Below, in pieces: positions 26,608-36,129 of a stretch of 64,000 nucleotides of DNA (position 1 is the stretch's first letter; each line of letters starts with the position of its first letter). The stretch spans positions 1 through 64,000 of the forward strand of contig NZ_CANNBW010000023.1 in assembly GCF_947502995.1 (NCBI RefSeq). Reading direction: 5' to 3'. Source of the stretch: an uncultured Tenacibaculum sp. (GTDB taxonomy: Bacteria > Bacteroidota > Bacteroidia > Flavobacteriales > Flavobacteriaceae). Below the pieces are notes generated by a model. The model searched no databases and was not told the DNA's origin. It saw nothing but the letters and a program-made list of their open reading frames with translations. The translations under genes and the position numbers were made by a program.

Positions 26608-27519
26608 ATGAGTGGCAAAACCTCTATAATCAGAACGATATCGGAATTCCATCAGATATTTAACCTGTCCAAACCTAAGCACCCGTCAATTAGTCTTATC
26701 GAAATCGATGAACTAAAAAATAACATTAATGAGAGTCATGCTAATATAGAAATGGATTTATTTGTCATTTCTATGAAGGATGGTAGTTGCGGGCATTTAT
26801 TTGGCAGAAAAAGTTATGACTTTGCAGAAAGTATTATGTCTTTTACAGAACCTAGCTTAATGTTTGCTAAGGTTGATGAAAATTGTCTTGCTGCTACTTC
26901 TGGTTGGTTTTTAATATTTAGTATCGATTTACTTAAAAACACCATCTTATTTGACAAAATAGATACTTACAATTTTTTCTTTTATAAAAACTCAGAATCT
27001 TTACATTTATCAGGATCTGAACAACAATTAATATTGAACTGTGTTGGATTAATTGTAAATGAGATTAATGCTAGAATTGATAATCATAGTAATAACGTTA
27101 TCATATCTACACTTAGTCTTTTATTAAATTTATGTTCAAGATTTTATGATAGACAATTTGTTTCTCGTTCAATTTCTAATAAAGAAACTTTAAATAGTAT
27201 TAATTTCATTCTAGAAGATTATTACAGTAAAAATAAATTCAAAGAAATTGGTATACCAAAAAACGAATTCATTGCAGAAGAACTTGGTTTATCTGAAAAC
27301 TACATCAATGATTTATTATTCAAAGAAATTAAAAGAAATATTAAAAACCATGTGCTAGATTTCACTATAGAAAAAGCTAAAGTTTTACTAATAAAAAGTG
27401 AAAACTCTATAGAGTTAATTTCAAAAGAACTTGGATTTAAATTCTTTAACTACTTTGAACGTACATTTAAACTAAACACAGGAATGTCTCCTCTTGAATT
27501 TAGACAATTATTTAAATAA
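26608..27519 (+). CDS. AraC-family regulator, diverged second copy
   Basis: The 303-residue protein aligns along its length with its upstream neighbour: NNVIISTLSLLLNLCSRFYD here against NIVISSVLEVLLNLCNRIYE there. The C-terminal DNA-binding part is more worn. The first motif reads EFIAEELGLSENYINDLLFK and the second IELISKELGFKFFNYFERTF, ending NTGMSPLEFRQLF, with several unusual residues in place of the polar recognition set. It may bind other sites or only pair with the first protein. The stop lies two bases from that of the convergent CheB/CheR gene. Confidence 0.75.
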   Translation: MSGKTSIIRTISEFHQIFNLSKPKHPSISLIEIDELKNNINESHANIEMDLFVISMKDGSCGHLFGRKSYDFAESIMSFTEPSLMFAKVDENCLAATSGWFLIFSIDLLKNTILFDKIDTYNFFFYKNSESLHLSGSEQQLILNCVGLIVNEINARIDNHSNNVIISTLSLLLNLCSRFYDRQFVSRSISNKETLNSINFILEDYYSKNKFKEIGIPKNEFIAEELGLSENYINDLLFKEIKRNIKNHVLDFTIEKAKVLLIKSENSIELISKELGFKFFNYFERTFKLNTGMSPLEFRQLFK

Positions 27520-27521
27520 AC

Positions 27522-29095
27522 TTATTTATTTTTCAAAGGTGTAATATCAATATGACTTCCAACCATTCTTATTGGTTCTCCATTATTTCCCCATTCAATT
27601 ACTTTTCCTCTACAATACACCCATACAATTGATCCATTTTTATGATAATATCTTACCTCATTGTCATATGGTATTTCTCCCTTAGAACTTACATGTTTTT
27701 CAAATATCTCAAGAACTCCAGATAAATCATCTGGATGAATTTGTTTTTGCCACCAATCAGGTTTATTAGGTACCTCATGATCTTCAAATCCTAACATATT
27801 TTTTAATCTTGGACTCATATATTCATAATCCTCTTGTATATACCAATCCCAATATCCCGCTAAAGATTCTTCTAAAATATTATGATATGCATTATTCAAC
27901 TTAAAAGTTTCTTCTGCTTCTTTAATTTTTGTGATATCTATATGACTACCAACAACTCTTAACGGCTCATCATTATCATTCCATTCAATAACATTTCCAG
28001 TAAAATAAATCCACATCAAAGAGCCGTCTTTATGATAATATCTCACTTCTTTTGCATACGGTATTTTTCCTTTTGATTTTATATGTTCGTTAAATAAACT
28101 TAGTACTTCAGGTATATCTTCTGGGTGCATTTGCTGTTTCCACCAATCAGGAGAGTTTGATACCTCGCCTTCAGTAAAACCAAACATTGCTTTAAAAGCT
28201 GGACTATAATATTCATAATTTTCTTTAACATGCCAATCCCAATACCCAACAAGATTCCCCTCTATTATACTAGTGTACATCTTATTGGTTTCTGAAAGCT
28301 TTCTTTCTGCTTCTTTAATATTAGTAATTTCTACATGACTTCCAACTAATCGAACTGCTTCTCCATTTTCGTCCCATTCAATAACTCTTCCTTTACATCG
28401 AACCCATACAATAGATCCATCTTTATGATAATACCTAACTTCGTTTAAGAATGGAACTTCTCCTTTTGTTGCTATATGATCTTCAGCACTTTGTAAAACT
28501 CTTCCAAGATCATCTGGATGAATTTGTTGCTGCCACCAACTTGGTTCATTTGGCACTTCGTGATCTTCAAAACCAAACATTGATTTAAATGTAGGACTAT
28601 AAAAAACTTTATCTTCTTGGATGTACCAATCCCAATATCCTGCTAATGTTGCTTCAATAATATTATTATACATAATATTACTTTCAAACAACTTCTGTTC
28701 TGCTTCTTTTATTTTTGTAATTTCTACATGACTTCCTATAACTCTTAACGGCTCTCCGTTTTCATCCCATTCTATAACTTTACCGTTACAATACACCCAA
28801 ACAATAGATCCGTTTTTATGAAAGTACCTTGCTTCATTTGTAAACGGAATTTTCCCTTTTGATTTTATATGTTCTTCTACAATATCGTAGGCTTGTTTAA
28901 CATCGTCTGGATGCATTTGTTGTGCCCACCAATCAGGAGAATTCGGAACCTCATGATCTTCAAAACCAAACATTGCTTTAAAAGAAGCACTGTAATAGGT
29001 ATAATTTTCTTTAACTCTCCAATCCCAATATCCTGCAAGAGTAGTTTCTAAAATAATGTTGTACATTATATTAGACTCATTCAGTTTATGTTCTA
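27522..29095 (-). repeat. Four tandem 393-bp repeats coding for PAS units
   Basis: Inside the CheB/CheR gene four units of about 393 bases follow each other: 29095-28702, 28701-28309, 28308-27914 and 27913-27522. They share long identical protein stretches such as GFEDHEVPN and VRYYHKNGSIVWVYC. Such likeness points to recent duplication or gene conversion, and repeat number may vary between strains. Confidence 0.85.
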
Positions 29096-32000
29096 CTTCT
29101 TTAAGGTTGGTAATATCTGTTCCAACACCAATATGTTTAACTTTATCACTTCCTTTTATTTTCTCGAATATTGTTTCCTTTGACAAAAACCAACGATACT
29201 TACCATCTTTATGCTTTGCTCTATACTCAAAATCGAGAATTTCATTATCTTTTGATTCACTTATTGCCCGATGATGTTTTTCCATTCTAATCATATCATT
29301 AGGATGAATTATTTCAGTCATCAAATCACTTCCTAAAGTTTCAATATCACTTTTACTGTATCCTAAAACTTTAGCAATTTCCTGATTTACATACTCATTT
29401 TCCTGGGTTTCTTGATTATAAATGTATGTTATCCCTGGCATTACATCTGTAATTTTCGATAAAAAGTTAGACTTTTCTAATAATTCATTTTCAGTATTTT
29501 TCACATGAGTAATATCGGTAGCAACTCCAATAATTTTCATTTTTCCTGAAGGAAGTCTTTCGAAAATTGTTTCTTTAGAAAGTAACCAAATATAATTTCC
29601 GTTTTTATGTCTTACACGATACTCAATATCGTGAGTTATGTTATCTGCTGAAGTTTGAATTTTCTGTAAGTTGCCAAAAACTTTTTCTATATCATCCGGA
29701 TGTACAATATCTACTAAGAAAGTATCACCAAATTCTTTCACTTCTTCTTTGGTATACCCTAAAACTGAAGCAATGTCTCTATTTGCATATTCATTCATAT
29801 TCGTTTCATGATTATACACATAAATTAGACCAGGCAGTAAACTGGTTAGTTCGGTTAAAAACTTACCTTTGTTTAATAATTCTAACTCTGTATTCTTCTG
29901 CGTATTAATATCTACAAAAGAAACTACAACACCTTTTATTTTGTTCTGCTCACTTAAAAAAGGATTGATTCTTTTTAGATACCAAGAATCATTTAAGAGT
30001 TGAACTTCTTGTTCATGAATTTTTCCTGTATTTATTACTTTAGTTATGCTTTGAAGTAAGCAATTCTGATGCTCTTCTTTTAAGTTTGTTTTAAATTTTA
30101 CAATTGATCTTCCGACATCAGAATTATCAATGTTAATAAACTTTTTTAATGATGGTGAAAATCTGCGTATAATTAAGTTTTCATCTAAAAATAAAACTCC
30201 TATATCAACAGACAAGATTAGATTTTCTAAATCGTCATTTAATTGAACTAATTCTAATATTTTATCTTGATATTCTGCATTTACAGTATGTAATTCTTCG
30301 TTAACACTTTGTAACTCTTCATTGGTTGTTTGTAATTCTTCATTAGAAGCTAACAACTCTTCATTTGCAGATTGTAATTCTTCATTAGAAACTTCAATTT
30401 CATCAACTTTTGATTGTAGATTTATTTTAGTATCTCTAAGTTCTTCTTCTAAAGAACTAATTTTATTGTAATTAAAATTATCCGTGTCTGCACCATGAGA
30501 TTCTATATTACAATATGTTTGCTCTTTTTTGAAAATAATTAAGTATAATTTTCGATAATTAGATAAACTCTCCACAGGTGATACAAGAATACTCACAACA
30601 TTCTTCTTATCATCTTTTTCGAAGGTGATATTGTCGTATCTTACTTTTTCATTTTTTTGCTCAACACTAACTAAAGCCGTACTTAAAGCTAAGGACAATT
30701 CTTTAGGTAACATTTTTAAAATATCAAACGAACGGAATTTGTTTTCTGGTAACTCTATAAATTCTTTAAAATTTCCATCTGCACTAACCAATTCGTAGTT
30801 ATTATCAATACAAATACTTGAAGCAGAAAATTCTTCGAGTAAAAGACCTGATAAACTCTCCGACAACTTTTGATCTATTGTTCGCTGCTTATTTTGATTA
30901 TATGTTTTTTTTGTTGAGTCTATATTTGATTTCTTATAAATTCTAGGAGAAAAATCTGAACCTGTATACGCTTTAATATTTTGATATATATTCCATTTTC
31001 TAGATAACACATTAAATGACTTAGATAATTCTCCTAAAGTTTCACTTGGGCCTAAAAATAAAAACTTATTAAATCCTGTTGCATAATGTAAATCTGACAA
31101 TAATTTTTGTTGCAAATTAGGCTGAAGATAAATCAGTAGATTTCTACATATCGTTAAATCCATATTATTAAATGGAGGATCTTGTGCAGTATTATGCAAT
31201 GAAAAAATAATGCTTTGTCTAATTTTCGGTGAAATCACATAAGAATCTCCCTCTTTTTGAAAATACTTTTCTAAAAGATCTGGACAAACATCACCAACTA
31301 TACTTTCAGAAAAAACACCTCTATTTGCTTTGTTTATAGCATCTGCATCTAAGTCAGTGCCAAATATTTTTATATCTCTTTTTATATTATGCTTCTCCTT
31401 GTATTCGTTCAAAAGAATAGCTAATGAATATGCTTCTTCACCTGAAGAACAACCAACACTCCAAACCTTAACTGGCTCGTTATTTTCTTTAGATTCAAAT
31501 ATTTTTGGGATTACTTCGTCATTGATAAAAGTAAAAGCTTCTTTATCTCTAAAAAACTTTGTGACTCCAATCAAAAACTCTTTGTGTAATATTTCAGCTT
31601 CATAATCGTGTTCATGTAAATAATTTAAATATTCTCCTACTGTTTTTGTTTTTGTAACACTCATTCTACGAGTGATTCTTCTATTAAGTGTAGGTCTTTT
31701 GTATTCCGAGAAATCTATTCCTGTTTTATTGTGTACTAAACGAAGTATTCCTTTTAAAATATCATCACTTAATATCGAATCTTTATCTTTTTCCTCTTCT
31801 ATAGCATTTGCATGTTCTATAAAACTTATTAATTCAGCAGGAATCTCGGATATCGGTAATATAGCATCTACAAACCCTGAACCAATAGCGTTTTTTGGCA
31901 TTCCATCGAATTTTGCTTCTTCTGGATCTTGGACAATAACCATACCTCCAAATTCTTTTATTTTTCGAATTCCTCTAGTTCCATCAGATCCTGTCCCTGA

Positions 32001-32378
32001 TAAAATGATCGCTATGGCTTGTTCCTTTTGTTCAACTGCTAATGATTTAAAAAAGATATCTATAGGTAAGTTTAAAATATTTTTTTCAGGTCGGTCTGTA
32101 AGAATTAAACTATCTCCTTCGATAGTCATATTTTTCTTTGGTGGTAATAAATAAATGTTTCCTGGCTGAATTTTAACACCAGATTCTACTTCTTGAATTG
32201 GTAAACTTGTGTTCTTTACTAGCAGTTCGGCCATCAAACTCTTATAATCTGGAGATAAATGTTGTATGATTATAAAAACATGATTAAAATCTTCTGGTAC
32301 ATTATTAAAAAAGGTTTTTAATACCTCTAATCCTCCAGCTGAAGTTCCAATACCAATTACACGGTAATCTTTTATCAT
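27522..32378 (-). CDS. CheB/CheR/PAS hybrid signalling protein without kinase
   Basis: The 1618-residue protein starts with a CheB methylesterase lacking a receiver; its catalytic Ser13 (GTSAGG), His40 (IQHLSPD) and Asp132 (GTGSDGT) are intact. A CheR methyltransferase follows (about 205-460, SAM site SVGCSSGEEAYSLA). Then come a linker, a coiled coil of NEELQS/NEELQT repeats (about 640-715) and a PAS domain (about 720-820). Two PAS domains follow, and then four near-identical PAS units of 131 residues (from about 1094, 1225, 1356 and 1488), each with the motif LAGYWDW and an ending like VIGSHVEITKIKEAE. It stops after the last PAS unit: no histidine kinase, no cyclase and no membrane segment. 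The usual relatives end in a kinase. The output may be methyl transfer itself or binding to a separate kinase. Confidence 0.9.
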   Translation of the reverse strand: MIKDYRVIGIGTSAGGLEVLKTFFNNVPEDFNHVFIIIQHLSPDYKSLMAELLVKNTSLPIQEVESGVKIQPGNIYLLPPKKNMTIEGDSLILTDRPEKNILNLPIDIFFKSLAVEQKEQAIAIILSGTGSDGTRGIRKIKEFGGMVIVQDPEEAKFDGMPKNAIGSGFVDAILPISEIPAELISFIEHANAIEEEKDKDSILSDDILKGILRLVHNKTGIDFSEYKRPTLNRRITRRMSVTKTKTVGEYLNYLHEHDYEAEILHKEFLIGVTKFFRDKEAFTFINDEVIPKIFESKENNEPVKVWSVGCSSGEEAYSLAILLNEYKEKHNIKRDIKIFGTDLDADAINKANRGVFSESIVGDVCPDLLEKYFQKEGDSYVISPKIRQSIIFSLHNTAQDPPFNNMDLTICRNLLIYLQPNLQQKLLSDLHYATGFNKFLFLGPSETLGELSKSFNVLSRKWNIYQNIKAYTGSDFSPRIYKKSNIDSTKKTYNQNKQRTIDQKLSESLSGLLLEEFSASSICIDNNYELVSADGNFKEFIELPENKFRSFDILKMLPKELSLALSTALVSVEQKNEKVRYDNITFEKDDKKNVVSILVSPVESLSNYRKLYLIIFKKEQTYCNIESHGADTDNFNYNKISSLEEELRDTKINLQSKVDEIEVSNEELQSANEELLASNEELQTTNEELQSVNEELHTVNAEYQDKILELVQLNDDLENLILSVDIGVLFLDENLIIRRFSPSLKKFINIDNSDVGRSIVKFKTNLKEEHQNCLLQSITKVINTGKIHEQEVQLLNDSWYLKRINPFLSEQNKIKGVVVSFVDINTQKNTELELLNKGKFLTELTSLLPGLIYVYNHETNMNEYANRDIASVLGYTKEEVKEFGDTFLVDIVHPDDIEKVFGNLQKIQTSADNITHDIEYRVRHKNGNYIWLLSKETIFERLPSGKMKIIGVATDITHVKNTENELLEKSNFLSKITDVMPGITYIYNQETQENEYVNQEIAKVLGYSKSDIETLGSDLMTEIIHPNDMIRMEKHHRAISESKDNEILDFEYRAKHKDGKYRWFLSKETIFEKIKGSDKVKHIGVGTDITNLKEVEHKLNESNIMYNIILETTLAGYWDWRVKENYTYYSASFKAMFGFEDHEVPNSPDWWAQQMHPDDVKQAYDIVEEHIKSKGKIPFTNEARYFHKNGSIVWVYCNGKVIEWDENGEPLRVIGSHVEITKIKEAEQKLFESNIMYNNIIEATLAGYWDWYIQEDKVFYSPTFKSMFGFEDHEVPNEPSWWQQQIHPDDLGRVLQSAEDHIATKGEVPFLNEVRYYHKDGSIVWVRCKGRVIEWDENGEAVRLVGSHVEITNIKEAERKLSETNKMYTSIIEGNLVGYWDWHVKENYEYYSPAFKAMFGFTEGEVSNSPDWWKQQMHPEDIPEVLSLFNEHIKSKGKIPYAKEVRYYHKDGSLMWIYFTGNVIEWNDNDEPLRVVGSHIDITKIKEAEETFKLNNAYHNILEESLAGYWDWYIQEDYEYMSPRLKNMLGFEDHEVPNKPDWWQKQIHPDDLSGVLEIFEKHVSSKGEIPYDNEVRYYHKNGSIVWVYCRGKVIEWGNNGEPIRMVGSHIDITPLKNK

Positions 32379-32537
32379 TAAAGTAAGTTTAGTCCAGTGA
32401 TTAATATAGCATATCTAAAGTTAATTTCAAAGCAAAACAAAGGGTATTTTACCTGATTTCAACCTGTTAACTCATAAGTTTTGAAAAACACATTAAAAGA
32501 AAGCTTGTACAAACTAGAAAAAAACAACAATTTAAAA

Positions 32538-32564
32538 AGCTCAAATTTTGATCAAATTTGAGCT
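32538..32564 (-). terminator. Terminator after the NUDIX gene
   Basis: An 11-pair stem (AGCTCAAATTT / AAATTTGAGCT) with a 5-base loop lies 43 bases past the NUDIX stop. The T run on the minus strand is short (about five). Confidence 0.65.
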
Positions 32565-32607
32565 CTTAGAGTTTATTTTTATAAATAAATAACTATGATA
32601 TTTTATA

Positions 32608-33195
32608 TTATTCTAACAACTTATGTAGTTGAGCATATAGTAACAACATAATTGATCTAGCGTCTTTGATTTCCTTATTTTCAATCATCAGAAGCACTTT
32701 AGAAAATGATAATTCTAACACTTCTATTTCTTCACCTTCTTCCTCTACTCCACCTCCTGAATCTACCTTCATATCTTCTGTATATTCTGCCACATACATA
32801 TAAGATTTTTCAGTTGTAGCGCCAGGAGAAATATACGTTTCAAAAACTCTTTTTACTTCTTTAATTTCGTATCCAACCTCTTCTTTTACTTCCCGAATAA
32901 CGCAATCATCAGGATTTTCATTATCGTCGATAGACCCTGCGCAAACTTCAATAGACATTCCTTCTTCAGAAGAGTTTTCATTGTAAACTGCCATACAAAA
33001 CTGCTTCGTTAAGATTACAGTTCCTTTTTCTTTGTTATACAATAAAATACATGTTCCGCTTCCTCGATCATAAGTTTCTCTGGAGAGGTTTTTCCATTTT
33101 CCGTCTTTAAATAAAAAATCGAAGTTAACTTTATAAAGTGTTCTCCATTCATTAGACAAAATACTTCGTGTAATATTTTTGAGTCTATTTTTCAT
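32608..33195 (-). CDS. NUDIX hydrolase, NudK-like
   Basis: The 195-residue protein has a complete Nudix box at 87-109: G, five residues, E, seven residues, then REVKEEVGY. The N-terminal part (SRETYDRGSGTCILLY) and the loop FETYISPGATTEKSYMYVAE resemble ADP-ribose and GDP-mannose pyrophosphatases such as NudK. Members split nucleoside diphosphate sugars with Mg. It lies 39 bases behind the membrane protein at 33235 and on the same strand as the AAA+ block, so it may be cotranscribed. Whether the link is functional is unknown. Confidence 0.85.
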   Translation of the reverse strand: MKNRLKNITRSILSNEWRTLYKVNFDFLFKDGKWKNLSRETYDRGSGTCILLYNKEKGTVILTKQFCMAVYNENSSEEGMSIEVCAGSIDDNENPDDCVIREVKEEVGYEIKEVKRVFETYISPGATTEKSYMYVAEYTEDMKVDSGGGVEEEGEEIEVLELSFSKVLLMIENKEIKDARSIMLLLYAQLHKLLE

Positions 33196-33234
33196 CGTAA
33201 TTCAACCAACTAAAAGTTGATTTTATTTTTTACA

Positions 33235-33858
33235 TTATTCTTTAATCTCTTTAATCAATTTTATATTTCCATCAATAGGAGCAATATTCACATGAGTGTC
33301 TTCTTTGGTTACATAAAATATATATAAACTATTTTTTCCTATAATTTTAACCTTCTTTTTCTCTCCGTCATCAAATACTATTTCATTTGAATATGTGTAA
33401 TCGAAATTATTAATTCTGTCTTTAGTTTTCTGTCCAGTACCAAAACCTAAACCTAAATACATACAAGCTAAAGCAAACAATAAAAATGGAATTATTGAAT
33501 ACTTTCTATTTAAATTAGATAAAATCTTATCTATTTGTTCTTTCTTTTTTCCTTGTTGATATTTTTCTTTTTTAGCTAGTCTAGCATAGAATTTTTTCAT
33601 CAATTCGAAATAGCCGACCATAACTATTAGAAGAATAACTGCAGTAACAAAAATTATCCATCGATCTGTTAAAATAGCAACCGGACTTAATAAAACATCT
33701 AAAACCGAAGTGTATTCGAAAATATTAATATTTAAAAAACCATAAAAAATAGTTTGATTGATAACTCCTAGGATTAACAAAAAAACATATCCAATAGACA
33801 TATAATCTTGTACTCCGTATTTACTTGAGTTTATTTTATTTTCGTTAGAAATTTCCAA
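33235..33858 (-). CDS. Membrane protein of unknown function (AAA+ block)
   Basis: The 207-residue protein has two membrane segments in the first half (IGYVFLLILGVINQTIFYGF and WIIFVTAVILLIVMVGYFEL). A basic cytoplasmic loop (KKFYARLAKKEKYQQGKKKE) and a third segment (IIPFLLFALACMYLGLGFG) follow. The C-terminal 70 residues form a small beta-rich domain (NEIVFDDGEKKKVKIIGKN) outside the membrane. It starts with TTG five bases after the stop of the AAA+ gene; an ATG exists 19 codons later (33801). The close spacing argues for the TTG and for coupling with the ATPase. Confidence 0.7.
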   Translation of the reverse strand: MEISNENKINSSKYGVQDYMSIGYVFLLILGVINQTIFYGFLNINIFEYTSVLDVLLSPVAILTDRWIIFVTAVILLIVMVGYFELMKKFYARLAKKEKYQQGKKKEQIDKILSNLNRKYSIIPFLLFALACMYLGLGFGTGQKTKDRINNFDYTYSNEIVFDDGEKKKVKIIGKNSLYIFYVTKEDTHVNIAPIDGNIKLIKEIKE

Positions 33859-33863
33859 ACCTA

Positions 33864-35822
33864 TTATTTATCAAATTGTTTTCTAGCCTCTAATTCAATA
33901 TTCATTTGATTTACTCGAGCATCTACTTTTCTCTTGAAATCAGTATCTGCAATAGTTGCCACATTATCTAAATAACGTACCACTTCTTGACGTCTAATTT
34001 CTGAGAAATCTAACCCTTTCATATTAGTTTTCATTAACTCTTTTAACATATTAAATTTCGTTTCATAATCCTTTCTAAAATATACCTCTGGATTATCAAA
34101 CCAATCTTGTTCTAAATCAAAATCTGTTAAACGTAATGAAATTGCAGATTGAATATTTCTAACGTCTCTAGAAGAAAAGAATGGAAATACTTTTTGAATT
34201 TCTTTATATAAACTTGCAAAAAACATATGTTGATTTGTACCATATTGTTTTTCTACACGATCGTAAACTTCATGAACACGAGCTTCTGTAGGTTTTTCTA
34301 TACTATTTAACACATCTCCCATGGTTTTCACAAAACCTTGATCTCTCAAGTATTCATAACCAGAAGGACCTGTCATGTTTACAAATTCAGGCATTGTTTT
34401 CTCAAACTTTCTCCACCAAATATGATCTTGGTCTAAAAAGTCATTTTCTGTTCTTGCGCCATCAATTTTAAACCTTCCTTGTACACGAGAAATCACAGCT
34501 TTATCTAGCATTTCTGGTAGATTTGTAAATAACCCAATCGAACTATTCCCATAATTAACCGCGTAAGCTCCTTCTGTATAACGTAAGAAAACACCTATAA
34601 CTTCTTTTACACCAGCAGAAACTCCTTGTGCCGTTCGCTCTTGTAAATTATTTTCTGCATCATCAATTGGTGCAAAAATTAATTTCGTTGGGTCTTGCAT
34701 TGGTTTCATCCACTCTACCATTTTTTCTGCAGAACCTCCTTGGAAAGTAGAGATTAATGTATCTGGCATTGGATGAAATAAGAACGGAATCTCTAAATTA
34801 TCTGAATGCTCTTTTAATCGCGTAGCAATTGCTGCAATTAACATACTTTTTCCGGTACCTGGAATTCCGTATCCCATAAATACAGGCATAAAGCCACCCA
34901 ATTCTTGGAATGGATTCTTCTGAGCATCAAAATCGTAACTTAACATACGTTCTGTTAAACGACGTGCAAAATGCTTTGCATCTTTATTTCCTACGATTTG
35001 CTCGAACTGAATTTTATTAAACTCAACACTTTTAGCTGTTCCGCTAAATGTATTTTCCCATCCTGAAACTGCAAAGTCAGAATTTTCTAATTTGTAAGTT
35101 CTGTCTGTAATTGTCTCAGTATATTCTAAACTGCTTTTTCTTAAATTGATTTCATCAATTAAAGCTTCAAAATAGACTACAGTAAAATCTATTACATCTT
35201 TATCTGACTTAATGATATCTGGATGTGATAAATATTTTTCATAATAAAACAGACAACATGAAATTCCTTTTAATGGTGTTAAAAAAGACACCTCCGGAAT
35301 TCCAGCAAATTTCTGCTTCATCACAGACAAATCATCTGAAGCGTGTTCTTTTAAATCGTGTAGTATTTTATATGATGTAGCAAATAACTGAAAAGCTGTA
35401 GCAGTTTGCATTTTACTTTCAAACTCTCTTCTTCCATTTGCATCTAATGCAGATTTTCTTTCAGATAAACTTGATAAACCTGACGCATCTGTAAAACTAT
35501 CTTTAATCCAAATTCCTAAAGTTAATCCTTCTTGAACTGCAAATAAAGTTTGATTTAAATACACAGGAATAGCAATTGAATCTGGTAATAATCTTTTCTT
35601 TAATGCTAATATAGTTTTAGAAACAGATGTTATTTCTGAACTTCCACTTCCTCCTTTTGCCTTCGATAAAAACAATAAAATTGATTCATCTTTAGCATCT
35701 TTATCTTTATTTTTTGCTCGTTGACTTTGTTCCCATTGAATACTTTTTAAATATCCACTTGCTTCATCGCGAAGCACATCTAATTCATTTTGTTTTATAG
35801 GGAAAGTTGAGTTGTGTTCCAT
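33864..35822 (-). CDS. AAA+ ATPase with unknown N-terminal domain
   Basis: The protein has 652 residues. Residues 1-300 are a helical domain I cannot name. The ATPase domain spans about 305-470: Walker A GIPGTGKS at 319-326, the pore-loop region TLISTFQGGSAEKMVEW, Walker B LIFAPIDD at 381-388, sensor 1 in LFTNLPEMLD (Asn434) and likely arginine fingers in ISRVQGRF (Arg446, Arg450). This resembles Cdc48/FtsH-like AAA proteins, but the second Walker B acidic residue is Asp where Glu is usual. A helical C-terminal region of about 180 residues follows. No membrane segment is seen. Likely role: an ATP-driven remodelling engine working with its membrane and coiled-coil neighbours. Confidence 0.8.
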   Translation of the reverse strand: MEHNSTFPIKQNELDVLRDEASGYLKSIQWEQSQRAKNKDKDAKDESILLFLSKAKGGSGSSEITSVSKTILALKKRLLPDSIAIPVYLNQTLFAVQEGLTLGIWIKDSFTDASGLSSLSERKSALDANGRREFESKMQTATAFQLFATSYKILHDLKEHASDDLSVMKQKFAGIPEVSFLTPLKGISCCLFYYEKYLSHPDIIKSDKDVIDFTVVYFEALIDEINLRKSSLEYTETITDRTYKLENSDFAVSGWENTFSGTAKSVEFNKIQFEQIVGNKDAKHFARRLTERMLSYDFDAQKNPFQELGGFMPVFMGYGIPGTGKSMLIAAIATRLKEHSDNLEIPFLFHPMPDTLISTFQGGSAEKMVEWMKPMQDPTKLIFAPIDDAENNLQERTAQGVSAGVKEVIGVFLRYTEGAYAVNYGNSSIGLFTNLPEMLDKAVISRVQGRFKIDGARTENDFLDQDHIWWRKFEKTMPEFVNMTGPSGYEYLRDQGFVKTMGDVLNSIEKPTEARVHEVYDRVEKQYGTNQHMFFASLYKEIQKVFPFFSSRDVRNIQSAISLRLTDFDLEQDWFDNPEVYFRKDYETKFNMLKELMKTNMKGLDFSEIRRQEVVRYLDNVATIADTDFKRKVDARVNQMNIELEARKQFDK

Positions 35823-35828
35823 TTTTCT

Positions 35829-36101
35829 TTAGTTGATTATTTTATTTTCTTTTTCTCTAAAATTTAATTCTTTCTTTATTTCCTTTATATTTTTGGAATC
35901 TTTGTAAATCATTGAGATGTATAGCATAGTAATTACAAACAAAGGTAAAAACACATCTCCTTTTAAATAGAAATAGACATAACCAAAACCTATATAAGAG
36001 ATTATTAAAAGACCTAATTGAATTTTATAAGTCATTTTTCTATTTCTCAAAAGAGAACCTAATTCTTCAGTCGGTTTATCTGTAAGATCTTCTTTATTCA
36101 T
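35829..36101 (-). CDS. Small two-helix membrane protein (AAA+ block)
   Basis: The 90-residue protein has a short polar start (MNKEDLTDKPTEELGSLLRN), two membrane segments (IQLGLLIISYIGFGYVYFYL and VFLPLFVITMLYISMIY) and a charged tail (KDSKNIKEIKKELNFREKEN) that may be helical. No family is recognised. It lies 6 bases before the AAA+ start and 28 bases after the preceding gene, so it is surely in the same transcript. Confidence 0.7.
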   Translation of the reverse strand: MNKEDLTDKPTEELGSLLRNRKMTYKIQLGLLIISYIGFGYVYFYLKGDVFLPLFVITMLYISMIYKDSKNIKEIKKELNFREKENKIIN

Positions 36102-36129
36102 TTTTAAATCTTTTTCAAGTAGAATATAA

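Noticed and set aside
31672..32154. Plus-strand frame of 160 codons opposite the CheB/CheR gene
   Set aside because: It is the mirror of a strongly supported coding frame and its low-complexity Ser/Ile/Phe make-up is typical of such shadows.
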